A DNA stretch of 64,000 bases from Metabacillus crassostreae. GTDB taxonomy: Bacteria > Bacillota > Bacilli > Bacillales > Bacillaceae. The notes beneath the pieces are model-generated. The model ran no database searches, had not been told where the DNA came from, and worked only from the letters and a program-made list of their open reading frames with translations. Of the stretch, positions 9,469 to 17,869 are shown piece after piece. The stretch's first letter is position 1. Every line of letters starts with the position of its first letter. Where the stretch lies: the NCBI RefSeq assembly GCF_016908395.1, contig NZ_JAFBDU010000005.1, positions 228,853 through 292,852 on the forward strand, in the 5' to 3' direction. The position numbers and the translations under genes are program-made.

Positions 9469-9511
9469 AAGTCTTATCCACAAATTGTGGATAAGACTTG
9501 TTTTATTATAG
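9469..9511 (+). terminator. Hairpin doubling as ywlB terminator and paired DnaA boxes
   Basis: Arms 9469-9483 and 9485-9499 are perfectly complementary (15 bp) and followed by GTTTTATTATA. The 1-nt centre means the RNA stem would have to open a few pairs. Dual use as a terminator is an inference. Confidence 0.5.
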
Positions 9512-9540
9512 GACTTCTTTTATACTTTCAAGAGTCAAGA

Positions 9541-9567
9541 ATCTACAAAACCGCGAAATTTGTAGAT
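9541..9567. promoter_or_regulatory. Palindrome upstream of ywlC, possible operator
   Basis: Perfect 9-bp arms ATCTACAAA (9541-9549) and TTTGTAGAT (9559-9567) around a 9-nt spacer ACCGCGAAA, 33 bp before the ywlC start. No matching regulator is recognised. Confidence 0.4.
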
Positions 9568-9599
9568 AAATCGAACGGTTGCAAAAGGAGTTATTTTAG

Positions 9600-10646
9600 A
9601 TGAAAACGAAACTTTGGACTGTGGATGATCTTAGTAACTTATCCACTAGTTATCCACAAATCACACAGGCTGCAGAATTTATCCAAAAAAATGAGGTTGT
9701 CGCTTTTCCAACTGAAACGGTGTATGGGCTAGGAGCGAATGCATGCTCAGATGATGCTGTAAGAAAAATCTTTGAAGCAAAGGGTAGACCAAGCGACAAT
9801 CCACTAATTGTCCACATTGCATCAATTGAACAGCTAGAGGAAATCGTTGAAGATGTATCTGATTATGCCTATCAATTAATCGAAGCCTTTTGGCCTGGTC
9901 CATTAACACTTGTATTAAGAAAGAAAGAAAATAAGTTATCCACATTCGTGACGGCTGGCTTAGATACAGTTGCAGTGAGAATGCCAAATCACCCGGTTGC
10001 TTTAGAAATCATTGCTAAATCAGGGGTCCCTGTGGCTGCGCCAAGTGCGAATCGATCTGGAAAACCAAGCCCAACACAAGCTAACCATGTTTATCATGAC
10101 CTTGATGGAAAAATAAGTGGAATCATTGATGGTGGTTCAACAGGTGTTGGTGTCGAATCAACAGTCCTTGATTGTACATCAGATATTCCAACAATTCTTC
10201 GACCGGGTGGGGTAACAAAACAACAACTAGAATTCATCATTGGAAAAGTGAATGTCGATCAAGCATTAATCGACGAAGGTCATACTCCAAAATCACCTGG
10301 AATGAAGTACACTCATTACGCACCAAATGCACCTGTTGTGATCATAGATGGAAGTCATAAATATATTCAAAGCATAATTAATCAATATGAACAGCAAGGA
10401 AAAAATGTAGGTGTACTCACCACAGAAGAAGGATTAAATCATCTTCAAGCACAAAAAGTAATTGCCTGTGGAACGCGCAAAGACCTAAATACAGTTGCAG
10501 CAAAACTTTATGAGGTTCTACGCCAATTCGACAAAGAAGAAGTTGACGTTATTCTAAGTGAAAGCTTCCCCCTAGACGGAGTCGGTGAAGCAATCATGAA
10601 CAGATTACTAAAAGCAGCAGGAAACAATGTGATAGTGGAAGAGTGA
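9600..10646 (+). CDS. ywlC: L-threonylcarbamoyladenylate synthase (Sua5/YwlC)
   Basis: 348 residues. The N-terminal YrdC domain (VVAFPTETVYGLGANA, KGRPSDNPLIVHI, APSANRSGKPSPT) is followed by the Sua5-specific C-terminal domain after SPGMKYTHYAP. It makes threonylcarbamoyl-AMP from threonine, bicarbonate and ATP for the t6A37 modification of ANN-decoding tRNAs. ATG with an AAAGGAG site 9 nt upstream. DnaA boxes lie before and inside the 5' coding region. Confidence 0.96.
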   Translation: MKTKLWTVDDLSNLSTSYPQITQAAEFIQKNEVVAFPTETVYGLGANACSDDAVRKIFEAKGRPSDNPLIVHIASIEQLEEIVEDVSDYAYQLIEAFWPGPLTLVLRKKENKLSTFVTAGLDTVAVRMPNHPVALEIIAKSGVPVAAPSANRSGKPSPTQANHVYHDLDGKISGIIDGGSTGVGVESTVLDCTSDIPTILRPGGVTKQQLEFIIGKVNVDQALIDEGHTPKSPGMKYTHYAPNAPVVIIDGSHKYIQSIINQYEQQGKNVGVLTTEEGLNHLQAQKVIACGTRKDLNTVAAKLYEVLRQFDKEEVDVILSESFPLDGVGEAIMNRLLKAAGNNVIVEE

Positions 10647-10817
10647 ATGATTTGATTTCCGAGCTAGTAGTTTCTTTCTGAAAATTAATTTTCGAGTAGT
10701 TTTATTTCGAGTTTATGAATGATCATTTATATAGAGAAATGTTGAATACAACTGTGAACTAAGTTTTTTTATAACAACTTATATTTTGGTACTTTATATA
10801 GAAATGTAAACTATTTA

Positions 10818-10947
10818 GGTTGATTGTAGCGAAAGGTGCGAGACTCCTGCGGGATCAGTGGGACAGGTGAGACCCCACAGTCGCATGCGACGAGGAGGCT
10901 CACCGCCCACCCCGCGGAAAGCGAGCAACCTGTAGCGAAAATCAACC
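10818..10947. repeat. GC-rich interspersed repeat (core copy D)
   Basis: Ends in the 8-bp inverted repeat GGTTGATT (10818-10825) / AATCAACC (10940-10947). The interior carries the core marks GACTCCTGCGGG, GGTGAGACCCCAC, GAGGAGGCTCACCGCC and CCCGCGGAAAGCGAGC. It is nearly identical in design to the copy at 46883-47009. The surrounding 10647-11026 holds no gene. Confidence 0.85.
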
Positions 10948-11026
10948 AAACCGCTACACTTTGTTATACTCCCTTAAATTGTAAGTTTGTCTCAGCTTTC
11001 AAAACATCATAATGTTCTATTCCAAA

Positions 11027-11060
11027 TCGGACGTGCATAAAGTTAAATAGGCGTGTCCGA
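11027..11060 (+). promoter_or_regulatory. Hairpin abutting the mntP ribosome site
   Basis: TCGGAC (11027-11032) pairs with GTCCGA (11055-11060), extended by an imperfect inner stem. The GGAGGGGG ribosome site starts immediately after it. It does not look like a yybP-ykoY manganese riboswitch, but could influence mntP translation. Confidence 0.35.
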
Positions 11061-11071
11061 GGAGGGGGAAC

Positions 11072-11632
11072 ATGGATATTCAATCAATAATTGGGGAATT
11101 AATCACACTATTAATAATGGCTTTAGCTTTAGGAATGGACGCATTTTCCGTAGGCCTTGGAATGGGCTTAATTAAGTTGAGATTACGACAAATATTTTAC
11201 ATTGGTGTAACAATCGGTGTTTTTCATATATGGATGCCGCTCGTTGGTATGTTAATTGGACGACTTTTAACTGACACCTTTGGAACAATTGCAACTTTAT
11301 TAGGCGGAGGTCTCTTAATATTATTAGGAATACAAATGGTTTTTTCATCATTTAAAAAAGACGACGAACCACTGATCACTCCAGTAGGCTTTGGGTTAAT
11401 TGTATTTGCACTAAGTGTAAGCCTAGATAGCTTTTCAGTTGGCTTAAGCTTAGGGATTTATGGAGCCAAAACATTCCTGACTGTCGCTATTTTCGGGATC
11501 GTAAGTATGGTTCTAACTTGGATTGGTTTATTAGTTGGAAAAAGAGTGCAAAACTGGCTTGGCTCATATAGCGAAGCACTAGGTGGCGCCATTTTATTAG
11601 CATTTGGAATTAAGCTGCTATTGCCTTTTTAA
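11072..11632 (+). CDS. mntP: Putative manganese efflux pump MntP (YwlD)
   Basis: 186 residues with about six transmembrane helices. Two internally repeated segments carry the family acidic motif ([16 protein letters not shown] and [16 protein letters not shown]), each with a membrane-embedded Asp. MntP exports Mn2+ when the metal is in excess. GGAGGGGG lies 3 nt before the ATG. The position is that of ywlD in B. subtilis. Confidence 0.93.
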   Translation: MDIQSIIGELITLLIMALALGMDAFSVGLGMGLIKLRLRQIFYIGVTIGVFHIWMPLVGMLIGRLLTDTFGTIATLLGGGLLILLGIQMVFSSFKKDDEPLITPVGFGLIVFALSVSLDSFSVGLSLGIYGAKTFLTVAIFGIVSMVLTWIGLLVGKRVQNWLGSYSEALGGAILLAFGIKLLLPF

Positions 11633-11673
11633 AAGAGTAACAGATAAAAAGGTGATACAGAGGGAGAATAGAA

Positions 11674-12438
11674 ATGATCGAATCATTTAAAGTACATATG
11701 ACCCAATTAAATCAAGAAAGAAATATAAGAGTCTATCTTCCAAGGCAATATAATAAGGCAGATAAACGATATCAAGTGCTGTATATGCATGATGGACAAA
11801 ATGTTTTTCAAAGCCCTGATGCAATTGGTGGTGTTTCTTTAGATTTAGAAAACTATTTAGATGAAAACGATATTGAAATAATCGTTGTAGCCATTGATCA
11901 GAACAGCAAAGAACGAGTTAATGAATATTGTCCGTGGGAAAACGGTGTATACAGTAGAGAGATATTTGGTTTAACAGAAACAACAGGTGGCTCTGGGAAA
12001 GAATATGTTGATTTTGTTGTTAACGATCTAAAGCCTCTTATCGATAGAAAGTACCGCACAAAAAAGGACAGCACTTCAATTGCAGGTATTTCATTAGGTG
12101 GATTAATCTCAACCTATGCTGCATGCTGTTATCCACAGGTGTTTAAGAAAGTTGCGGTATTATCTTCTGCTTTCTATAGAAATCAGGAACAAATAGAAAA
12201 ATTATTAATAGAAACAGATTTATCTTTTGTTAAGGGATTTTACATCGATTGCGGAACAGCAGAGGCAAAGAAGGATATCAGAATTAGTGAAGCGTTTTTG
12301 GCTTCAAATGAAAAATTCTATCATATTTTAAATAAGAAGCATCATCATGTTATATTTAAAAAGCATCATGATGCAGAACATAGCTACAACGAATTTAAAA
12401 AGAGAGTTCCGAAGATGATCTCTTTTATAATAGATTAA
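11674..12438 (+). CDS. Alpha/beta-hydrolase, Fes/esterase-D-like
   Basis: 254 residues. Features of the putative esterase family are RVYLPRQYNK, LYMHDGQNVF (oxyanion region), the nucleophile elbow GISLGG, and a likely catalytic His in DAEHSY near the end. There is no signal peptide, so it is cytoplasmic. Relatives hydrolyse siderophore esters, S-formylglutathione or acyl esters; the substrate is not determinable. It follows mntP after about 40 bp and may be co-transcribed. Confidence 0.8.
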   Translation: MIESFKVHMTQLNQERNIRVYLPRQYNKADKRYQVLYMHDGQNVFQSPDAIGGVSLDLENYLDENDIEIIVVAIDQNSKERVNEYCPWENGVYSREIFGLTETTGGSGKEYVDFVVNDLKPLIDRKYRTKKDSTSIAGISLGGLISTYAACCYPQVFKKVAVLSSAFYRNQEQIEKLLIETDLSFVKGFYIDCGTAEAKKDIRISEAFLASNEKFYHILNKKHHHVIFKKHHDAEHSYNEFKKRVPKMISFIID

Positions 12439-12442
12439 TGAA

Positions 12443-12789
12443 GAGGCTGGGACTTAAGTATTTAAGCTAAAGATAAACCCGAATTATTAGGTGATATGTC
12501 AATTAAACATTCGCCTAATATCTCGGGTTTTTATTTGCTGTCTTCAATAGATTTTTTGATTTTGCATACTTTTTTAAGAACTAGTGGAGTGGAGCGGAAG
12601 ACATTTGACTCCTGCGGGTGCAGAGGAAAGGCTGAGACCCCACAGGCGCGCAGCTTACGAGGAGGCTTAGCTTCCTCCCCGGTGAATCTTATGTCTGCAG
12701 CGCAATGGAACGAACTTATTTCTTTCAACTTAACTGAATTTAGATTTATTCGCCTTTTTGTATGACATCTTTAATTATGTCCCAGCCTC
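12443..12789. repeat. Composite interspersed repeat (copy B)
   Basis: Same element as copy A in reverse orientation. Ends are GAGGCTGGGACTTAA (12443-12457) and TTATGTCCCAGCCTC (12775-12789). An AACCCGA...TCGGGTT hairpin (about 12476-12532) and the GC-rich core (about 12580-12715) are inside. It fills the gap between the convergent esterase and GTPase genes and may act as their terminator. Confidence 0.87.
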
Positions 12790-12797
12790 TTCGTCTT

Positions 12798-13775
12798 CTA
12801 TGTTAAGTGTAAAAAGGTTTGTTCGTAAGATTCTTTTATTGCATCACTATCAATTCCATTACCAATTAAAATAATAATTGGTTTCAATCCTTTTGAATTT
12901 ACTTCTTCTAATGCAAGCTTTTTAGACGCGAATTGAAACGAATATAAATTTGGATCTTTATGAAAATGGACGATTCCTTTTCCTCTGAAAACATTTTCCG
13001 GTAAACCTTTTAACCATTTTTCAAATACCTTTTTATCAAATAGAGGTATATCCTCCAACTTAACAGCTTTGATAGACGCATGGTTAACATGATCATGATT
13101 ACATGACGAATCTACTGAACATCCGCATGCAGATACTTGTTTGTCTGTTAAGTTAATTGTACGTACTCTCTCCATCAACAGCTCACTTGTTGATACATCC
13201 CCATATGAGGCGGATACGATCGGAATTTCCTCATGAACTAATTTCTTGATTTGAGTATGAATTTTATCGAGTTTTTTTTCAGAAACAAGATCTGTTTTAT
13301 TTAAGATAATAAACGAAGCACTCGTAATTTGTTCCTTTAATAGCGTACGAACCTCTTTAGAGCTAGAAAAAATACTTTGATAGTCTAGGTAATTACTTGC
13401 ATCTACTAAACTAATAACTGATTGTAAATTAAATTGATCAATATATAGTGGGCTTGAAAGCGCCTCAATAATTTCATTAGGGTTCGCAACACCAGTACCT
13501 TCTATTAACAAGATGTCGACAGGATTTTTGACAAATTGATCTAAAGTTGTTTTTAAATCCTCTTGAATAGAACAACAAATACAACCGTTTAAAAGCTCAT
13601 ACATTTGTTCTTTATCAAATAGATGGTTCTCAACATTTGTATCGCCAAGCTCATTGAGGATTATTCCAAGCTTTTGTCCTCTTGTATTGCATTCTTCAAC
13701 GAGTTTTTTCAACACAGTTGTTTTACCACTTCCTAAAAATCCACTAATTATATAAACATTTATAGGTTGTTTCAA
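12798..13775 (-). CDS. COG0523 metal-chaperone GTPase (CobW/ZagA-like)
   Basis: 325 residues from a TTG start behind GTGAGGGG; the longer frame upstream crosses the promoter. Walker A GFLGSGKTT, the family metal-binding motif GCICCS, EGTGVANP and NKTDLV are present, and a Cys/His-rich stretch (CGCSVDSSCNHDHVNH) precedes the C-terminal CobW domain. COG0523 proteins deliver metals; the Bacillus member ZagA (YciC) is zinc-linked and Zur-controlled. It is divergent from the zinc enzyme alkaline phosphatase and near COG0701/COG3689 genes, which supports a zinc role. Confidence 0.88.
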   Translation of the reverse strand: MKQPINVYIISGFLGSGKTTVLKKLVEECNTRGQKLGIILNELGDTNVENHLFDKEQMYELLNGCICCSIQEDLKTTLDQFVKNPVDILLIEGTGVANPNEIIEALSSPLYIDQFNLQSVISLVDASNYLDYQSIFSSSKEVRTLLKEQITSASFIILNKTDLVSEKKLDKIHTQIKKLVHEEIPIVSASYGDVSTSELLMERVRTINLTDKQVSACGCSVDSSCNHDHVNHASIKAVKLEDIPLFDKKVFEKWLKGLPENVFRGKGIVHFHKDPNLYSFQFASKKLALEEVNSKGLKPIIILIGNGIDSDAIKESYEQTFLHLT

Positions 13776-13813
13776 CAAAAACCCCTCACTTTTTATTATT
13801 GGTATCAAATAGG

Positions 13814-13853
13814 AATCGTTACGATTATACACGTATATTATACACTTCGACAA
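13814..13853 (-). promoter_or_regulatory. Promoter and palindromic operator of the COG0523 gene
   Basis: On the minus strand, TTGTCG (13853-13848) - 18 nt - TATAAT (13829-13824) is directly overlapped by the perfect palindrome AATCGTAACGATT (13814-13826). The palindrome keeps the outer arms of the Bacillus Zur consensus (AAATCGTAAT-n-ATTACGATTT) but lacks its inner bases, so Zur binding is only a possibility. Confidence 0.5.
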
Positions 13854-13868
13854 GTAATTCTTCAAAAA

Positions 13869-13939
13869 TTTACAAAAAATTTACCTTATCTACAAAATAT
13901 ATACATTTTTCCTTAACATTTACAAACTACCATTATAAT
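13869..13939 (+). promoter_or_regulatory. Candidate PhoP boxes and promoter of the anchored alkaline phosphatase
   Basis: TTTACA (13869) and TTTACC (13880) are exactly 11 bp apart, as are TCTACA (13889) and TATACA (13900). This is the direct-repeat spacing of PhoP~P sites (TTAACA-like hexamers with 5-bp gaps). TTAACA at 13913 and TATAAT at 13934-13939 form a plausible promoter. A Pho-regulated phosphatase fits this arrangement. Confidence 0.6.
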
Positions 13940-13967
13940 TGTGAGAAAAATAGATTAAGGGAGGAAT

Positions 13968-16283
13968 ATGATAGTGGTAGTTAAAAGAGGCTTTACTAAG
14001 AAACTAGTTACTCTTGGTGTATTATCATCATTAGTAATCGGTAGTTTTGCTGGATTAAATCAAGAGACAGCAAAAGCTAATACCGCAGAAACACCAGAAA
14101 TCAAGAATGTAATTTTCTTAATCGGAGATGGAATGGGACCTTCAACAGTAACAGCACACCGTTATATGATGGATGACCCTTCTACAAAGCAAATTGAGCT
14201 TACTGAATTTGATAAGTATTTAGTAGGTATGCAAACTACATACCCAGATGATCCTGCACAAAACATAACAGACTCTGCATCTGCTGCAACAGCAATGGCA
14301 TCAGGAATTAAAACATACAACAATGCAATTGGAATGGATAATGAAAAAAATCCATACGAAACAGTACTTGAGCAAGCAAAAGAAGATGGAAAAGCAACTG
14401 GATTAGTTGCAACTTCAGAAGTAACACATGCAACACCAGCATCTTATGGTGCACATGATGAAAGTCGTAAAAATATGGATGCGATTGCAAACGATTATTT
14501 TGATGAGCTTGTAAATGGTAATCATAAAATTGACGTTATTCTTGGTGGTGGCTCTAAAAACTTCGTACCAGAAGATGGACGAAAAATCGATGGTCGTAAT
14601 CTAGCAGAAGAATTCCAGAAAAAAGGTTATAGCTATGTAACGAATAAAGATGAATTAATGAAAGATGAAAATGGACAAGTATTAGGATTGTTTGCAAAGG
14701 GCGGTCTTCCAAAAATGATCGACCGTGATGACAGCATTCCTTCTCTAGAAGAAATGACATCTACTGCTATTGAGCGCCTAAGTAAAGATGAGCAAGGCTT
14801 CTTCTTAATGGTTGAAGGCAGCCAAATCGACTGGGCAGAGCATGATAATGATATTGTTGGAACAATGAGTGAAATGAATGATTTTGAACAAGCCTTTAAA
14901 GCTGCAATCGATTTTGCTAAACAAGATGAGCACACGTTAGTTGTGACAACAGCTGACCATGCAACAGGTGGTTTATCTTTAGGCGCTAACACGAAGGCTA
15001 AACCAAATGGAGATTATAATTTCCATGTTAATCCTATTCAAGCTTTCTCGAAAACACCTGACTATATCGCTGCTGAAATCTATGCAGCTGGAGCTGGTGC
15101 TGATGTTGTAGGAATTATGCAAAAGCATATTGATTCAAGCTTCTATAATCAAATTACAAATGAAGAAATCCAAGCAGTAAAAGATGCTGCTGCAGCAACT
15201 GATGGTATTGCAATTGATAATGCGATCGAAGCTATTGTTAATGATCATTCCGTAACAGGCTGGACAACTGGTGGACATACTGGTGAAGACGTTCCTGTTT
15301 ATGCATTTGGTCCACAAAGCGAACGTTTTGCAGGATTAATCGATAATACAGACCAAGCAAAAATTATCTTCCAACTATTAGAAGAAAATAAAATGCCAGA
15401 AACACCTGAAAACCCAGAAACACCAGAAAATCCAGAAACACCTGAAGTACCAAAAAATCCAGAAACACCTGAAGTACCAGAAAACCCAGAAACACCTGAA
15501 GTACCAGAAACACCAGAAACACCAGAAACACCAGAAACACCAGAAACACCAGAAACACCAGAAACACCAGGTGATGAAACAGAGCAACCAAAACCACAAG
15601 AACTTAAAGTAACAATTAAAGATGGTAAAGCTTCAATTGATACAGAGGACTTAAAGTCATTAGAGGAAGGCTCGACAGCTGTTCTTGATTTTAAAGATGC
15701 ATACAATGTGGAGCTATCTTTAAGTAAAGAGCAAATTGAATTATTAAAAGCTAAAAACATTGATCTTCACATGAAAAACAAAGATGTAAAAGTAAATGTA
15801 CCTTTTGAAAATCTTCCAGAAGGTGATGTGAAAATTAAGGTAGAACGCATGAAAGACATTGATGATGCTCTAAGTGCTGTTTACGATTTCACAATATTTG
15901 CAGGAGATAAAGCAGTTCATCAATTTAAAGAAAAAATGACATTAGAATTTAATGTAACTGGTGAAGTAGAAAAAGAAGAAGATGTGAAACTATTCTACTA
16001 TAACGAAGAAGATAAGAAGTGGGAATTAGTTGGTGGAGAATATAAAAATGGTGTTGTAACAGCAGGTACAGACCATTTCAGTTCTTTCGCAGTATTTGAA
16101 TTAGAGATGGACAATGCAAAAGACGTAGATAAACTGAAAAAGCTTCCAGCAACTGAGGGAGGATATGGCTTACCTCAAACAGCTACTAATGTGTTTAATT
16201 TACTAGGATTAGGAATTGTTGTTTTACTAGCAGCTGGTGCAATCTTCTTTTATCAAAGAAGAAAAACGAAATTGAACGTTTGA
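13968..16283 (+). CDS. Sortase-anchored alkaline phosphatase
   Basis: 771 residues. Order: signal peptide (about 1-38), alkaline phosphatase domain (about 45-470) with LIGDGMGPSTV, the nucleophile region TDSASAATAMASG, TADHATGG and GGHTGEDVPVYAFGP; a PETPENPETPEVP repeat spacer (about 476-544); a module of about 175 residues shared with the phosphoesterase at 1-1767; LPQTA (735-739), a hydrophobic helix and a basic tail. It should release phosphate from extracellular monoesters using Zn2+/Mg2+ while attached to the wall. About 300 residues longer than secreted PhoA (about 460). AGGGAGG precedes the ATG. Confidence 0.94.
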   Translation: MIVVVKRGFTKKLVTLGVLSSLVIGSFAGLNQETAKANTAETPEIKNVIFLIGDGMGPSTVTAHRYMMDDPSTKQIELTEFDKYLVGMQTTYPDDPAQNITDSASAATAMASGIKTYNNAIGMDNEKNPYETVLEQAKEDGKATGLVATSEVTHATPASYGAHDESRKNMDAIANDYFDELVNGNHKIDVILGGGSKNFVPEDGRKIDGRNLAEEFQKKGYSYVTNKDELMKDENGQVLGLFAKGGLPKMIDRDDSIPSLEEMTSTAIERLSKDEQGFFLMVEGSQIDWAEHDNDIVGTMSEMNDFEQAFKAAIDFAKQDEHTLVVTTADHATGGLSLGANTKAKPNGDYNFHVNPIQAFSKTPDYIAAEIYAAGAGADVVGIMQKHIDSSFYNQITNEEIQAVKDAAAATDGIAIDNAIEAIVNDHSVTGWTTGGHTGEDVPVYAFGPQSERFAGLIDNTDQAKIIFQLLEENKMPETPENPETPENPETPEVPKNPETPEVPENPETPEVPETPETPETPETPETPETPETPGDETEQPKPQELKVTIKDGKASIDTEDLKSLEEGSTAVLDFKDAYNVELSLSKEQIELLKAKNIDLHMKNKDVKVNVPFENLPEGDVKIKVERMKDIDDALSAVYDFTIFAGDKAVHQFKEKMTLEFNVTGEVEKEEDVKLFYYNEEDKKWELVGGEYKNGVVTAGTDHFSSFAVFELEMDNAKDVDKLKKLPATEGGYGLPQTATNVFNLLGLGIVVLLAAGAIFFYQRRKTKLNV

Positions 16284-16295
16284 TAAATAACTAAG

Positions 16296-16357
16296 CTTAA
16301 TAAAGGTAGGGCGGGAGGTACATGGTACATCTGTACTTCCGTCTACTCTTCATTAAG
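16296..16357 (+). promoter_or_regulatory. Long intergenic stem-loop between the two phosphatases
   Basis: CTTAAT...GGTAG-GCGGGAGGTACA pairs with TGTACTTCCG-CTAC...ATTAAG. There is no T-run, so it is more likely an RNA processing or stability element, or a weak attenuator, than a full terminator. Confidence 0.5.
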
Positions 16358-16394
16358 AGATTACTAGCATTATAAGAAATTAGGAGGGAAACTC

Positions 16395-17819
16395 ATGGTT
16401 TTTAAACGATCGATTACGAAAAAACTAGTAACAGCAGCTGTATTATCAACAGTAGTTGTTGGAAGTTTTGCAGGCTTAAATCAAGATGAAGCAAAAGCAG
16501 AAAAAGAGTCTACAGCTAAAATAAAGAATGTCATATTCCTTATTGGTGATGGAATGGGACCTTCAACAGTTGCTGCTCATCGTTATATGAAGAATGACTC
16601 TTCAACTAAAATGATGGAGCCTACTGAATTTGACAAGTATTTAGTAGGAATGCAAACAACATATCCAGATGATCCAGCACAAAAGATCACTGACTCAGCT
16701 TCAGCTGCGACAGCAATGGCATCAGGTATAAAAACGTACAACAATGCGATTGGTATGGATAATGAGAAAAACCCTTACGAAACAGTACTTGAACGAGCTA
16801 AGGAGTATGGAAAAGCAACTGGTTTAGTGGCAACATCTGAAATTACTCATGCAACACCAGCATCTTATGGTGCACATGATGAAAGCCGTAAAAACATGGA
16901 TGCAATAGCTGATGATTATTATTATGAGCTAATTAACGGTGAACATAAAGTTGATATCATGCTTGGTGGAGGCTCAAAGAACTTTGTGCCAGCTGATGGT
17001 CGTAAAAAGGACACTACTAATCTAGCAGAAAAATTTGTTGAAGATGGTTACAGCTTTGTAACTAATAAAGAAGAATTAATGAACGATAAAAACGGTCAAG
17101 TATTAGGTTTATTTGCTAAAGGTGGACTTCCTAAAATGATCGACCGTGATGATAGCATTCCTTCACTTGAAGAAATGACAACAACAGCAATCGAGCGCCT
17201 TAATCAAGATGAAGATGGCTTCTTCTTAATGGTAGAAGGAAGTCAAATCGACTGGGCAGAGCATGATAACGATGTTGTAGGTACGATGAGTGAAATGGAA
17301 GACTTTGAGCGTGCATTTAAAGCAGCAATTGATTTTGCGAAAAATGATGGTGAAACATTAGTTGTGACAACTGCTGACCACGCAACAGGTGGTTTAACAT
17401 TGGGTGCAAATACGAAAGCAAAAACGAGTGGAGACTATAACTTCTTAGTTAACCCAATTAAAGCTTTCAATAAAACACCTGATTACATTGCGGCTGAACT
17501 TTATGCGTCAGGTGCAAGTGCTGATGTAGAAAGTGTTATGAAAAAATACATCGATAATAGCTTCTATAGCCAAATTAAGCCTGAAGAAATTCAAGCTGTA
17601 AAAGATGCAGTAGTAGCAAAGAATGGAACAGCAATTGATAATGCAATCGAAGCAATTGTTAATGATCATTCTGTAACAGGCTGGACTACAGGAGGACACA
17701 CAGGAGAAGAAGTACCTGTATATGCATTCGGTCCAGAAAAATCTCGTTTTAAAGGTTTGATTGATAATACAGATCAAGCGAAAATTATCTTCCAATTATT
17801 AGAGGAAAATAATAAGTAA
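16395..17819 (+). CDS. Secreted alkaline phosphatase
   Basis: 474 residues, the size of B. subtilis PhoA/PhoB. Signal peptide ending near AKA (about residue 34) and the full alkaline phosphatase domain with the same catalytic and metal motifs as its neighbour (TDSASAATAMASG, TADHATGG, GGHTGEEVPVYAFGP). It stops where the anchored paralogue continues into the Pro-rich spacer, so it is a tandem duplicate that lacks, or lost, the wall-anchoring part and should be freely secreted. The AP domains are highly similar. Confidence 0.94.
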   Translation: MVFKRSITKKLVTAAVLSTVVVGSFAGLNQDEAKAEKESTAKIKNVIFLIGDGMGPSTVAAHRYMKNDSSTKMMEPTEFDKYLVGMQTTYPDDPAQKITDSASAATAMASGIKTYNNAIGMDNEKNPYETVLERAKEYGKATGLVATSEITHATPASYGAHDESRKNMDAIADDYYYELINGEHKVDIMLGGGSKNFVPADGRKKDTTNLAEKFVEDGYSFVTNKEELMNDKNGQVLGLFAKGGLPKMIDRDDSIPSLEEMTTTAIERLNQDEDGFFLMVEGSQIDWAEHDNDVVGTMSEMEDFERAFKAAIDFAKNDGETLVVTTADHATGGLTLGANTKAKTSGDYNFLVNPIKAFNKTPDYIAAELYASGASADVESVMKKYIDNSFYSQIKPEEIQAVKDAVVAKNGTAIDNAIEAIVNDHSVTGWTTGGHTGEEVPVYAFGPEKSRFKGLIDNTDQAKIIFQLLEENNK

Positions 17820-17833
17820 ACGACAATATTTGA

Positions 17834-17869
17834 GTAGAAAGCCTTGTTAGTAGGCTTTCTACTTTTCTA
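17834..17869 (+). terminator. Intrinsic terminator of the phosphatase pair
   Basis: Perfect 11-bp stem GTAGAAAGCCT / AGGCTTTCTAC with a 7-nt loop followed by TTTTCT. Confidence 0.85.

Larger units (their letters stand above)
9443..9944. promoter_or_regulatory. DnaA-box cluster around the ywlB-ywlC junction
   Basis: Perfect TTATCCACA boxes lie at 9453-9461, 9474-9482, 9486-9494 (reverse strand), 9650-9658 and 9936-9944. Near-matches lie at 9442-9450, 9620-9628 and 9639-9647. Two boxes form the arms of a perfect 15-bp inverted repeat (9469-9499). From general knowledge, B. subtilis has a few strong DnaA-binding sites outside oriC, and the ywlC region is one of them. Such sites titrate DnaA or let it regulate transcription. 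Confidence 0.88.

Noticed and set aside
12496..12765. Open frames on both strands
   Set aside because: They fall wholly inside composite repeat B; the equivalent frame in copy C (49240-49425) shows they travel with the repeat and are not genes.
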